A stretch of 64,000 nucleotides of DNA from Tetradesmus obliquus (Eukaryota > Chlorophyta > Chlorophyceae > Sphaeropleales > Scenedesmaceae), in the NCBI GenBank assembly GCA_030272155.1, contig CP126195.1:806001-870000 (forward strand), written 5' to 3'. The position numbers and the translations under genes are program-made. Below, piece by piece: positions 1 through 10,813 of the stretch. Each line of letters starts with the position of its first letter. Positions within the stretch are counted from its first letter, which is position 1. The notes under the pieces were generated by a model. The model ran no database searches, was not told the DNA's origin, and saw nothing but the letters and a program-made list of their open reading frames with translations.

Positions 1-84
1 CTTTACTGCATAGGATTGCGGGTGGTGTGCTGTGTGTTACTGCTGTTACCCATCACATGCTTGCTTTCACTACATGGTCTGCAG

Positions 85-1662
85 GGGAGAAGGCAGCATG
101 TTCCCAGCCACGCACACGGTGTTTGTGCAGGACAACCGCACACGCTCTGGCGACTCTGCTGCAGTGCCGCGTGTCATCAGCCAGCTGCCATTTGATGACA
201 CCGGGGACAGCTCATCATTTAATGATGACTACGGCTGCCTGGCGACGGTGTGCATGCAGCAGATTAAATACACTGTGTGCTTGTCTGTGGCATAGTGTTT
301 TTGAAGCAGCATGTGATGGCACACTGGCAGTTGCTGCAGTCCTACTGGCAAGCAGCGCCTGCAAGCCATTCGTGCAGGCTGTCAAGCAGCATCACTTGTA
401 TGAGTTAGCTTGGCTCATGCTTTGCCTGCCTTTTTTGGCTGTGTTGACTGCAGGACCAGTCCCCTGACGTTGTGTACAGCTTCAGGTCTTCTAGCGATGT
501 TGATGCCACCATCAGCACATGTGGCTCTGGCTTCGACACCAAGCTCATTGTGTCAGCCAACCCAGCTGATCCGAGCACGTATCTGTGCAACGATGACGAC
601 AGGACGTGTGCCAGCAACACTGCCTGCTCCAAGCTGGATGTGCTCTTCAAGGTGCGCTAGCAGCTGTGCTTGTGTCAGTTGCAGGCATCAATGCTTGGTG
701 TTTGGGCTGATCTCGAAAGTCCCGTGCTTGTCAAGCTGAGTATTTAGGCGTAGTGTTTTGATCGAAATGTACAGCAGGACCTGATCTCATACCCTCTGTG
801 TCTAGTTGGCACATGAGAAGCCCTGTGGCGGCATTGCCTTTTTTGTTTGCTGTCTCATCAGCTGCTGCATGCTTGCAAGTTTCACATGACGCAAGTTGTC
901 ATGCTGGCTGTTGGCTGCCTGCAGGCTGGAATCACCTACTACATTGTCATTGATGGTTATGCGGGCGCATCTGGCGAGTACAAGCTCAGCGTCACCTGCA
1001 GCAAATGCGCACAGCAGCAGGTGCCCAGCGTGTCTTCTGCCTGGCCTGATGCAGTGGCAGTGCCAATTGAACCGCCAGCTGTTACTGGCCCGGGTCTGTC
1101 AAATGCGGGCCTGGATATCATCAGCCGCCGTGCGCCCAGCACCAGCCGCAGTACAAGCGGTGGGGGCATTCTCACCACCGGCAATGCATGGTCTGGCAGC
1201 ACTGGCAGCACCAAGACTAACACTGGCACTTCCCCCAAGCCATCAACTGGTTCATCAAACCCTAGCCCAACTACGAGCAGCAGCAGCAGCAGTGTCACCA
1301 CTGCCCGCACTACCATCGGCAGTGCGGTCACCACCAGCACCACTGCGTCAGGAGTTCAGTCCACAGCAAGCACTACTGCAACAGCCAATGGGTCAAGCAC
1401 CCTGCTTCAGGCTCGCAGTGTTGGTGGACGTCTGCTGGTTCGCAGCAGCAGCAGCACTGGCTTCAAGCTTGCTGATGATGCTGCAGCGGACGGGACATCA
1501 CCGGCTGCAGCAGAGCCTGCTGAGGTCCTTTCTGTTGCAGGCGACGCCCGATCACTGAAAAGTGGCAGCATGGCTGCTGGCAAACCTGTGGCTGATGAGC
1601 ATGGCTCGTGCTCAGCAGATGGTACGCTTTGCAGCCACGCCCTGGGCAAGAAGCAAAAGTAA
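85..1662 (+). CDS. 3' part of a secreted or surface protein with a PPC-like domain
   Basis: Three exons fit: 85-247, 454-651 and 925-1662. The last two junctions are phase 0 and all follow CAG|...|GT. The 5' end lies outside the window. The joined protein has an Asp/Ser-rich stretch, then a beta-sandwich reading DVVYSF, CGSGFDTKL, CNDDD and ITYYIVIDGY with SGEYKLSVTC. This matches the pre-peptidase C-terminal (PPC) pattern common in secreted algal proteins. The C-terminal half of exon 3 is a Ser/Thr/Gly-rich low-complexity tail typical of wall or extracellular proteins and ends at TAA 1660-1662. No catalytic domain is visible in the part present, so the function is unknown; extracellular location is inferred. 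A TGTAA signal lies about 640 bp downstream. Confidence 0.72.
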
Positions 1663-2301
1663 TGCAGCAAGGCCATAAATCGATGATGTTATTAGAGGCA
1701 GGGAAGTTCCTGCAAAGCAGTAGCCTGGCCACAGCAAAGCGGCACAACGCGTGCAGCCACTGCTCATGGCCAAGGGGGCAGGTGCATTGCGGCAGAGCAG
1801 CCATAGACACTCTCAGCAATGATCTGCCCAGCGAACAAATGTTTCAAGGACCTGTGAATGCTTTGCATCGCCTGCTTGACACTGCAGCTGATGTATGGGT
1901 GAACTGCTGAAGTGACAAGTCACTGCTTGATTTTGGTGGGAATGCAGCATGGCTAAATGAATGACTGTGTGACGGTCGTACGTTCAAGGTATTGGCAGCG
2001 CAGTATGGCAAAAGCCACTGCACAGCGTTTTGTCTGTTCCAAAGGCAGCAGCATCTGTGAACATGAATGCGGCGTCCAACTGATGTGTGCTGGTTTTGTG
2101 TGCCTGTTCCACATAGAGAGCGTTGTTTGGCGGCGGCTTCATACCCTGCTGCTGCAATCATGTTTCTTGCAAGCTGATCCAGCGTGTCCTTGTGACAGTT
2201 GTGGCTTTGAATGAATATGGCCCAGCTGGTGCGTAAGTCAACGCATGGTACCTGGGTATGTGGATGGGTGCATAACAACTGGATGTTAGGTTTGTGTGGG
2301 C

Positions 2302-2306
2302 TGTAA
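2302..2306 (+). terminator. Candidate TGTAA polyadenylation signal of the PPC-like gene
   Basis: TGTAA is the usual poly(A) signal in chlorophycean algae. This is the first clear one after the stop at 1662, implying a 3' UTR of about 650 bases. The rest of 1663-2661 shows no coding exon and would hold this 3' UTR and the promoter of the next gene. Confidence 0.35.
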
Positions 2307-2661
2307 TGTATGACGCTGATAGGCGTGGCTATCTTGCACACGTAGCAGTGTGTATCCACTGTGTGTGATACAATTGTGGTATGAGTGTGGTACAGGGAAC
2401 AGCTGCTCTTCCTCCAACTGTGGGTTACACACCGTGTATCTTAAGAGGAGGCTTGCTTGATGGTTTTGTGTTTTCAATCTACGCTTGATTATGCGCAAAG
2501 CAGTGAAGGACTTCAGGTGTTGTTGCAAGCCTGCCTGGGCAGCGTTGTAACTGCAATAACATTGGCAACAGCATGTGTTTGTTTGTGAAAGAGCTGTGTT
2601 CACTGGCGAGCAAGGCTATGTTGCGGCAGATGGTTTGGTAATATGGTTTGTTTGGTGCACC

Positions 2662-3413
2662 ATGCAGCTCAACAGACCATGCAGCAGCAGGCCGCACCAT
2701 GCGTGTCCTGGTGCCAGACCGTACATTCGCTCACTACGTTGCCGCAGCATCCGTAATGATGAACGTACAGTAACAAAAGTTGAAAGCACAAAAGCAGCTC
2801 TGCAAGCAGCATTTGCTGCCAGTGTCGGACTCCAGCTGTTGCTGGCGAGCCCCGCCTCTGCTGGACTGCTCGCTCCCTACGGGTACGTATGGATTAAAGC
2901 ATCATATGATTTCTTTGTGGCACTGGAATGGGACGCGATCAGTGCAGTTTGGACTTTGATGACTCGAGTGCTGCTGCTGACACTGTGTCTGCAGGCCAGC
3001 GCCAGATGCTGCGTCTTCTGGAGTACTAGTTCTCGATCGTCAGCGTGTGGAGAAGCTTCTGACCAATGAGTTCAAAGAGCGGTGAGCACTCTTACTTCAA
3101 CACACTTGCAGCATGTCAGCCAGGACAGCTGCAGCAACACTGCTGGCAGGGTAGCAGCAGCCATGTCTCTTCGTATGGTATGCATGCATGCAGGCGCGGA
3201 ACTTGTCTTCAGACAAATCCGTAGGGTTGCAGCTTTGTGCTGGCCAATGTTGTGTGCTCATGTTGTGAAGCTTTCTCACTGCCATGCATCACCGTTGACC
3301 TGCTGTTTTGCAGGCTCCACCAGCTGCCAAATGAGCAGCTTGTGCAGCTGCTGGATGAGCTGCTGTCCTCCCAGGAAACCACAGCCCCACAGCTCTTTGC
3401 TGACGTCATGAGC

Positions 3414-3447
<34 letters not shown>

Positions 3448-4179
3448 CCTTGCCAGGGCCAGGGCAGCTGGGTGGTGCACTGACAAAGGGCCTGTCTCAG
3501 CTCTGGTCCCTTGGTCAAAGCAAGCTGCAGCAAGTGCCTGCAGCGCCGCTGCCAGCAGACAGCGCTGGCGATGCTACTGGGGCTGCTGCTGCTGCAGCTG
3601 ACAGTGCACCAGCAGCAGGTAGCAGTGAGGACGCCAGCAGCAGCAGCAGCAGGCTGCCAGGGCTGCTGCCGTGGAAATCATCTTGGGCTGAGGTTGTGTT
3701 TGACGGTGACAAGCAGCAGCAGCAGCAGCCACAGATAGCAGTTGTGGAGGAAGACAGCAGCCCTGCAGGCAACAGCAGCAGCAGTTTGCAGGAGGAGCGG
3801 TTGCGGCTGGGATTGTTTGGTGACAAAGAGCAGCAGCAGCAGCTGGCCCCAAAAAATGCAGGTTTGAGCAGCAGCGGCAGCGAGATGATGGCGTCTGAAG
3901 ACTCATCAACTTCATCAAGTGCTGCAGCACTGCCGAAGCCCTTGTCAGCATTGAAGGCTCCGGCTGCTGCATTCACAGCAGGTGACAGTGCGCCTGCCAG
4001 CAGTGCAACAACTGACAAGCTGACACAGCAGCAGCAGCAGCAGGACGAAGAGGAAGACGCAGATTTCGCTGATGCTGGAGAGGATGATGTCACAGGAGGC
4101 CTGCTGTTTGGCAACTTCGGCAGCAGCAGCAACGGCAGTGCTGGTGACGCCACTCCTGGCGCAGATGCAGCAGCTGCCG

Positions 4180-4211
<32 letters not shown>

Positions 4212-6224
4212 GGCGGTTTGTCTGGCAAGCTGCAGGGTTTGCTGCAGTGGCCTCCGAAGCTGGGCAGCAGCAGCAGCAGCAGCAGCAGCGCCCCACCTGG
4301 TGCTGCTGCAGGCAGTGGTCTGTTGCTCTCTGGGGCGGTTGACAGTGACACAACAGCAGCAGCAGCAGCAGCAGGTGGTAAGGGCAGTGGTGGTGTGGGT
4401 GGGGCTGTGTCTGGCCTGCTGCAGCCAGCTCAGGAGGCAGCACAGGCAGCACTTGGCTCGCTGGGGGATGGTGTGGCAGCGTGGAGGTGAGATATGGAAG
4501 ATCTGCAGCCGTTATAATTTTGGGTGTGGTGCTTGCATGAGCATGGGTGTATTGTATTGTATGTGTTGGTATGCAGCTGGAGATGGCGTGGCAGTTTGGA
4601 GGTGAGATGCAGGTGTTGCTGCTGTTGGCAGAGTGGTTGCTGCGTGCTGGAGTGTGTCAGAAGTGAAGATGGATGATGCTTGTGTGTTGGCGGTTCATGT
4701 CAACAGCCATGGAAGTTGCATGTGTTGACATTGCTCGTGCTGTTGTAAAGTCAAAAATCTGGTATCTGTTGTTCTTATGCATTGCAGGGACGAGCTCGGC
4801 GAGTCAGTTGCATCTGCAATTGAGGACCAGGGCCCCACAGTAGCAGCAGCTGTCGGCCTCACAGCAGCAGCAGGGGGAGCTGCTCTGCTGCTGGCCAATG
4901 TGCTGCAGCCGCTGCTTGATGGGCAGCTGGCCAGCAGCAGCAAGTTGAATGGGCTGCTGCAGCAGCTGTCACAGGCAGATGAGGCTGCTGAGTCAGCGGC
5001 GGCTGCACAGGAAGGCAGCACTGCTGCCGCTGCTGCTGCTGCTGCTGGTGATGGAGATGGAGATGGAGATGGTCGGACTACAGCTGTGGCGCCAGTTGCT
5101 GCTGCAGAGGGCGATGCAGCAGCAGCAGCAGCAGCAGCATCTGCTGCTGGTGTAGCAGCTGCTTCGCCGACAGCAGCCAAGGGTAGCAGCAGTAGAAGGA
5201 GGGTTCAACTGCTAGACAATGTTGACCTGGATGACGCCTCAGCAGCAGCAGCAGTGCCTTTAGTAGCAGGTGTGCCACGGGTTGCTGCACCTGCTGCCGA
5301 CGCATACATTGGCAGCAGCAGCGGTGCAGCGCCTGGCATCTTGTGGCAGCGGCAGGATGAGTCAGAGTCCATGCCGCTGCCTTCCCCAGCAGCAGCAGAT
5401 CCTGCCGCCGCCGCTGCTGCCGCAGCTGCTGCTGCTGCTGGCCCTGGCGGCGTCTTGTGGCAGAGAGAAGATGCTGCAGCACCCGCGGCAGCAGCAGCAG
5501 CAGTACGTCCTGTTGCTGCTGCTGCTGGAGGTGTGTTGTGGCAGCGGGATGACGTTGCAGCAGCTGTACCATTTGCAGGTGTTGATGCAGCAGGGGCAGC
5601 TACAGTATCACCAGCAGGCGGTGCTGTGCTGTGGCAGCGCCCTGACGAACAGCAGTTGATGCAGCAGCAAGCAGAGATGCCAGCATACCAGCAGCAACAG
5701 CAGCAGCAGCAGCAGCCGGACAAGCAGCAGTCCTGGTTCAGTAGGCTTTTGAGCAATGCGGAGGATGCTGCAGCAGCAGATGTCCAGCCTACTGCTGGAC
5801 AGGCACCCGCCGCTGCATGGTGGCAGCAGCCTTGGCAGCAGCAGCAGCAAGAAGGTGACTATGCAGGCTCGCCTTACCCACCACAGCCTGACCCTGTGTT
5901 GTACCAGCAGCAGCAGCAGCAGGCCCCCAGGGACCCGAAGGCTCTGTGGCCGATCATCATGGCCACTCAGTCAACGCTGTTCTCTTATGCATCATTAGCA
6001 AGCGTTGACTTCCAGGACCAGCCTGGCGCTGAGTCAGCATCCTCAGGCCTGACAGCTTCAGGACTGTCAGGACCCAGCCTGAGCCTGATCCCACCTGAGG
6101 GCCAGGCTGCAGATCCTTGGGGTACCACCCCAGCTGGGCTGGCTGCTAGTTTGGAGGATCTGGCGGCTCTGGGGCTGCTAAATGCAGAGGCACTGGCAGT
6201 GTTGCAGCCGGAGGTTGGTGTTAG

Positions 6225-6262
<38 letters not shown>

Positions 6263-6455
6263 GTGGGGTAGGTGGCGGTGGTGTGGTGGCAGGTGGTGGC
6301 AGGGGTTTGGTTTATAGTAAGGGAAGCCCCTGGGACGCTGAGGAGGGAGTGGCGGATGGTGCGGCAGCAGTAGCAGCAGCGGCACCAGGGCAAGAGGGTG
6401 CAGCAGGTCTGCCCCTGACTAATTGTGATGTGTTGGAGCTTGATGGATTCCAGCT

Positions 6456-6486
<31 letters not shown>

Positions 6487-6642
6487 CATGGGGTACTAGT
6501 AGGGCTAGGCGATGGTTTGCACACAGGCGGTGAGGCAGTGGCTGCAGGCGTAGCAAGCAGCAGCAGCAGCAGCGCCGGCGCTGAGCATGAGCGGCAAGCT
6601 GCAGCACATGGGGAGATCCCCATCATTGGGTTCTTTCAGTAA
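2662..6642 (+). CDS. Plastid-targeted low-complexity protein with four LWQR motifs
   Basis: Four exons: 2662-2882, 2995-3081, 3314-4486 and 4788-6642. Phases close; the protein is about 1,110 aa. The N-terminus is basic and Ser/Arg-rich, followed by a hydrophobic stretch ending in SPASA, which suggests a chloroplast transit peptide plus a thylakoid-transfer-like segment. A conserved-looking part follows (RVEKLLTNEFKERL, LPNEQLVQLLDELL). After long Ser/Gln/Ala tracts comes one helix (VAAAVGLTAAAGGAALLLA) that could span a membrane. The last exon has four evenly spread GxLWQRxD motifs (near 5335, 5449, 5530 and 5620) in Ala-rich linkers. I do not recognise the family. Intron 3 holds a copy of the exon 3 end. 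TGTAA follows the stop at 6651-6655. Confidence 0.72.
4570..4612 (+). repeat. Intronic copy of the exon 3 3' end
   Basis: The segment repeats the last ~25 bases of exon 3 with its GTGAGAT donor (original near 4461-4493), about 116 bp downstream and with several mismatches. It lies inside intron 3, and the copied donor is intact. Confidence 0.7.
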
Positions 6643-7360
6643 TGCTGCGCTGTAAGCTCGAGCAGCAGGCTGCGCTGTTTGCTTGCTTGAGCAGCAGTCC
6701 TGGCGTTGTCTGAACATACTCTTTTCATGTCCGACAGGCTGTACTATTCCTATTGGCATACACGGGTGTGATATAGACACCACAGCTCACAGTCACCGTC
6801 TGTAACTACACATGTGTAGTACACAGCCCTCTGCGCCAAGCGGGCAGTGCTGTGGCAGCATGCCACCGTATGTGCTGGCGCTAAGTAGCCCTACCCATCA
6901 AACATGGCCGTCAACCAAGTTGCTTCATCATGTTCATGTTACATCACGCCATCGGTCCTGCGAGACACTATAAAGGAAGGAGACAGGAGCACTGCTGCTG
7001 TGCTGAACCAACAGTTGCATGCAATGTCGCATGCATGTCGACGTGCATGCTCATACAGATACTCCGCAAGGAATCTATACACAGGCTGCATGTACACTCT
7101 GAAATGGCATGCCGTCATGCATAACATCATGTTCGTATGATACTATGGTATGCCACATTGATACCCCTGGCACTGGCACAGGGTTCAATCATCTGGCTCA
7201 ACTAGGGTTTGAGTTCTATGCTGAAGCTTCAGCACACAGAACGCACACAGTGCACGCTGTGGCGTCATCTCGCAAGCTGTGCTTTGCAGCACCCACATGC
7301 AAATACCCATGCAATGCAGACATTCAATCATCAACCTGCAATGTCAGTACCATATCACCT
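6643..7360. other. Intergenic region without a recognisable gene
   Basis: It contains the TGTAA signal of the upstream gene (6651-6655), a second TGTAA near 6801 and a stretch rich in GCATGC words around 7018-7115. No ORF with coding character was seen. Confidence 0.5.
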
Positions 7361-7556
7361 TGTACTGCCGCCATCCACTGTACTGCCAGCGGCACCTCCA
7401 CTTTCTGCCAGCGGCATCACCAATGTACTGCCAGCGGCACCTCCGCTGTACTGCCGCCAGCCACTGTACTGCCAGCGGCACCTCCACTGTATTGGCGGCA
7501 GCATCACCAATGTACTGCCAGCGGCACCACCAATGTACTGCCACCAGCTACTCACT
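7361..7556. repeat. Minisatellite, ~23 bp unit
   Basis: About nine imperfect copies of a ~23-base unit with the core TGTACTGCCAGCGGCACC. Related single units recur at about 7800 and 10715-10800, in each case next to a copy of the last exon of the EGF/DxDCGG gene, so repeat and gene tail appear to have been duplicated together. Confidence 0.8.
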
Positions 7557-7683
7557 ATACCTTGGGCACACACGTCACACCGTCCCGTGTCTGATAGCAG
7601 GCACTGTTCTGCCAGCAGCCAGATGTGGTAGTACCATGGTTCACTCCACCCACACATCGTAATGAGGAGCCAATAGGCAGCCA

Positions 7684-7797
7684 CTACACCTTGGGCACAC
7701 ACGTCACGCCGTCCCGCGTCTGGTAGCCAGCTGAGCAGTCACACTTGCCGCTCTGTAGGTTGCAGTGCCCACTGGAGCATCCATAGCGGCCTCTGCA
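7684..7797 (-). pseudogene. Detached copy of the last exon end of the EGF/DxDCGG gene
   Basis: Reads (minus) CRGRYGCSSGHC through GVTCVPKV and a stop. This is nearly identical to the C-terminus of the gene ending at 10814, 3.1 kb away. It starts abruptly in the minisatellite and has no upstream exons. A shorter copy of the same tail lies at about 7551-7596. It is a duplicated gene end rather than an independent gene. Confidence 0.85.
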
Positions 7798-8249
7798 GGC
7801 CAATGTACTGCCACTAACTAGAGGCAGGCAAGTTGAGTTAAGCCGTGCTGTGTTGTCAAGTGTGGGCGTGGCGCAGGTGTGCAGCAGGAGCAGCATGTGC
7901 TGCACATGTGGGCTGTGGTTTTCGCTGGCTATTGTGAAGGAAATATGTGACTGCACCACTGACAGCACATCACGTTGTGCAGGTTGTGCTGGCTGCTGCT
8001 GCGCAGTAGTTGTAGAGCACACAGTACATGCTGCAAGCGCATGATTGCATGGGATAGCCACGTCATATGGCCGTGTTGCTGTGATGTTGCTGCTGCTACT
8101 ACCTTCGCGCCTCAGGCAGGCAGCAGTGCCGCGCTGTACATCACGCTAGACGCAGCCTAACAGCAAAGGCACATGCAAATTCTGCGATTGAGCAGGTGCT
8201 GGCATATCCATGCTGTATCTACTGCTGCTGCTGGTGGTGCTGCTACTGC

Positions 8250-8352
8250 TTTTCGTTTGTTTGTGTTTGTTACACATGGGGGCCAGGCAATTCCAGCCTC
8301 TTGAACTGGCATATCATACCAGCCAGATAGGGTTTCAAGTCCAACTCCGTCC
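8250..8352 (-). mobile_element. Retroelement 3' end, copy 1
   Basis: A ~100 bp sequence that recurs at 8793-8900 with about 95% identity by eye. Read on the minus strand it ends in GTGTAACAAACACAAACAAAC, a TGTAA signal followed by a (CAAA)-type tail, as at the 3' end of a SINE or truncated LINE. No coding capacity. Confidence 0.5.
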
Positions 8353-8789
8353 CCCACCACCATCACGACGAACAGCAAGTCTGCAGCCTCACTGCCCGCC
8401 TAGCAAAATGACCACAATGCTGCAGCAGAACGGAGTGGTCGCCGCCAAGGGCTTTAAAGAAGAGAGAGAGGCTTGTTACAGGAGAAGGCAAGCTATCACC
8501 CGAGAGTGAGTCACTTGCCCTACTTTCAGCTCACATATCGTATGAACTCGATAGCAAGCCACAAGACGCCACCAAAGAAAACTCCAGAGGCGTCTCGCAG
8601 CCCCTATCTCCCCATAAACGAACATGTACATGCAGGGCAGCAAGTGCGAAATGCAGCACGAAAAGCAGCATGTGCTCCATGCACCAGGCAGAAAGCGCAC
8701 AGGGAAGGACAAGCATGGTCCAAACAGCAAGCGGGGTGCACAAAGGTGCTGCTCACCATAAATGTCCAGGGCTTTTCGGGCTCCAGGGC

Positions 8790-8945
8790 TTTTTTGTTTG
8801 TTTGTTTGTGTTTGTTACACATGGGGGCCAGGCAATTCCAGCCTCTTGAACTGGCGTATCATACCAGCCAGGTAGGGTTTCAATTCCAACTCCGTCCGCT
8901 TTTCATTTGCATTGCATTTGTTACACGGAGGCGGTCTCCCCAACC
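8790..8945 (-). mobile_element. Retroelement 3' end, copy 2, next to a second tailed end
   Basis: 8793-8900 is the second copy of the 8250-8352 repeat with a longer (CAAA)n tail. Directly beside it, 8905-8935 shows another minus-strand end with GTGTAACAAATGC and an A-rich tail. This suggests nested insertions at one preferred site. Confidence 0.45.
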
Positions 8946-9762
8946 CCGCAGGGGCTAGGTACTGCCAGTCAAGCCAACACTCCGCCAAGTAAGCCCTCGT
9001 ATCATAAGGACCAGTGGGTATTTGTCCAACCTCCAGTTCCCCACACCGCGGTAACACGCCACCGTAAACGCAAGCATGCATGCAATACAGGCAGGCTAGC
9101 ACATGGAATGCAGAAGCTGCCGGCATACAACGCTACGATCACCCGCATAAGCAAACTAAAAATAAATACAGGTGTGCTTATGCCGCCTGACGCAAAAACA
9201 GGGTGATCCTCCTGAGTCGACCCACAGTTAGCTGCTGGTCGACAGGCTTGCAGAAGCCCCTGCAACACTCACCTGCACAACATCTGGCAACACAACACAC
9301 ATGCAACACGAAGGTTGGCCAGGCCTAACTCAACAGACTCGACAACAACCAGTGACACTCGGGGCCAAAAGGCCTGGACTGCTGCAACCCGCACACAGAA
9401 CCCCCGTCCCATCACAGCGTGCAGTGCCAAGGGTCCCTTGACACTACAACAACACCGCCCCCTAGCAGACAACGACACCGGCCACTTTGAGGTCAATGTC
9501 CCACGACCACGGCTATTAACCTGTGGTGCCCACAGGAGTTGGCTGGATACGCCTGCAATCAAAGCTGACAAAAGTCAACTCCACAACGCCACCTGCCCAC
9601 CGCCTTCTACTGGTGCTGGCATGTAGAATGTGGGCCCCCAAAGCACCTACTGCTGCAACAGCGCAACCTCCAGCACTGACAGCAAGCAGGCACCCAGGAT
9701 TTTCTAAAGGCAATTCAGAACCAGCATCTGCCAGTTGGTAGCTAACACAACACTGCTTTTCG
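8946..9762. other. Intergenic region, nothing recognised
   Basis: Both strands have ORFs of up to about 100 codons, but none shows domain signatures, biased codon use or splice structure that I can support. Confidence 0.4.
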
Positions 9763-9824
9763 GGTTGGGTAGTTTAAAAAAAAGGTTGGGTAGTTTAAAA
9801 AAAGGTTGGGTAGTAAAAAAATAT
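9763..9824 (+). repeat. Three A-tailed copies of the tRNA-like 5' end
   Basis: GGTTGGGTAGTTT followed by 7-8 A occurs at 9763 and 9784, and a shorter form at 9804. The complete tRNA-like sequence follows at 9825. The spacing is 20-21 bases. The units match the acceptor 5' strand and the start of the D-stem. Confidence 0.85.
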
Positions 9825-9895
9825 GGTTGGGTAGTTTAGTAGTAGAACACCGGCATGGTATGCTGGAGACCCAGGTTCGAATCCTGGTCCAACCA
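9825..9895 (+). tRNA. tRNA-like sequence, formal anticodon GGT (Thr)
   Basis: Folds as a cloverleaf: 7-bp acceptor (9825-9831 with 9888-9894, one G-T), 4-bp D-stem, 5-bp anticodon stem (9850-9854 with 9862-9866), loop ATGGTAT with T33, 4-base variable loop, 5-bp T-stem with loop TTCGAAT, discriminator A. The B box GGTTCGAATCC is perfect. The D-loop lacks the G18-G19 pair, the formal anticodon GGT is unusual for a nuclear tRNA-Thr, and the D- and T-arms resemble tRNA-Gly. It is therefore more likely a SINE head than a working tRNA gene. Confidence 0.5.
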
Positions 9896-10115
9896 CCCGT
9901 GGCTGGGCCTAAAAAGCTTGCGACTATGGCTCGTGGCTGGGGATAAAAAGCAACTGGAATTGACGGACTTGCGCGGGTGGTTTCGATCGCTCAAACAACG
10001 AAGGAAAGACTGGGTACAATTTCTACTACCCCCCATGAGCGGATTAGCGGCTCGCTGGGCTAGTGCCTGGGGGCGGGTTCAGTCCCGAAAGTGTATTGTA
10101 TTGTTGTATTGCTTT
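9825..10115 (+). mobile_element. Candidate tRNA-derived SINE
   Basis: The tRNA-like head (9825-9895) is followed by about 200 bp of unrelated body and a tail of TGTATTGTATTGTTGTATTG simple repeats near 10092-10112. This is the layout of a tRNA-derived SINE. A second B-box-like element (GGGTTCAGTCCC) lies near 10076. The ends are approximate. Confidence 0.5.
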
Positions 10116-10813
10116 CACGCCTGCTGCCGATGCACCCTTTGATTTGAAGCGTGATACGCATAATCGAGAACAGATTACACATTCAACATTATAGAAGCCT
10201 CATAGTGAAACATCCCAGCTGTGCATTGTGCAGTACGAGCTTCTGACAGTCACTGCCTGTCTGAACATCGCCCTGTCGGCGTAGATAGACTTGAAATTCG
10301 ATTTAGTACATTTTATATTATGCCAGACAATTTGGGCAACTACAAGGCCGTTGACAGCAGGCCGCCTTTAGCATGACGGTTTTACATTGGATTCGGTGCC
10401 TTGCATGCATGCACGCCCTGATGCACAATCACAGGTGCTTCATGCATGCTTTATGTATCGAAATCACTTATAAATGCTCTCGATTGCCGTGCATGGGTCG
10501 AAATTCATCGCACAGGGATGCCGGCCCGTGTGGGCGTGCATGCATGCACGCCTTGCTGCAAGATCCGACAAGTGCCATGGCTTCATGCTGTTAACAACCT
10601 TTGATGTTACCGCTCCAAGGTTGCGGCAGTGCTCCGATTGATAGCGCATTTCTACCGGGCCGGGGCTATGGATAAGTCACCAAAGTCTCAACTTGCAACC
10701 ATATGCTATACTGCGAGCAGCCACTGTACTGCCAGCGCCACGCCACCGTCACTTTACTGCCAGAAGCCGCGCCGATTCACACAACTGCCACACCACTGCC
10801 GCCAGCCCCACTA
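10116..10813. other. Intergenic region with palindrome and minisatellite remnants
   Basis: Holds TTACA at 10382-10386 (TGTAA on the minus strand, possible poly(A) signal of the EGF/DxDCGG gene), GCATGC-rich words at about 10400-10410 and 10533-10552, and minisatellite remnants at about 10715-10800. No gene seen. Confidence 0.45.
10533..10552. repeat. Perfect 20-bp palindrome
   Basis: GGCGTGCATG followed by its exact reverse complement. A related GCATGCATGCACGCC word lies at about 10403. It could be a protein-binding site or a hairpin in a small element; no function can be assigned. Confidence 0.8.

Noticed and set aside
9825..9895. Functional nuclear tRNA-Thr(GGT) gene
   Set aside because: The D-loop lacks G18-G19, the GGT anticodon is unexpected in a nuclear genome, and the sequence heads a SINE-like unit with A-tailed partial copies.
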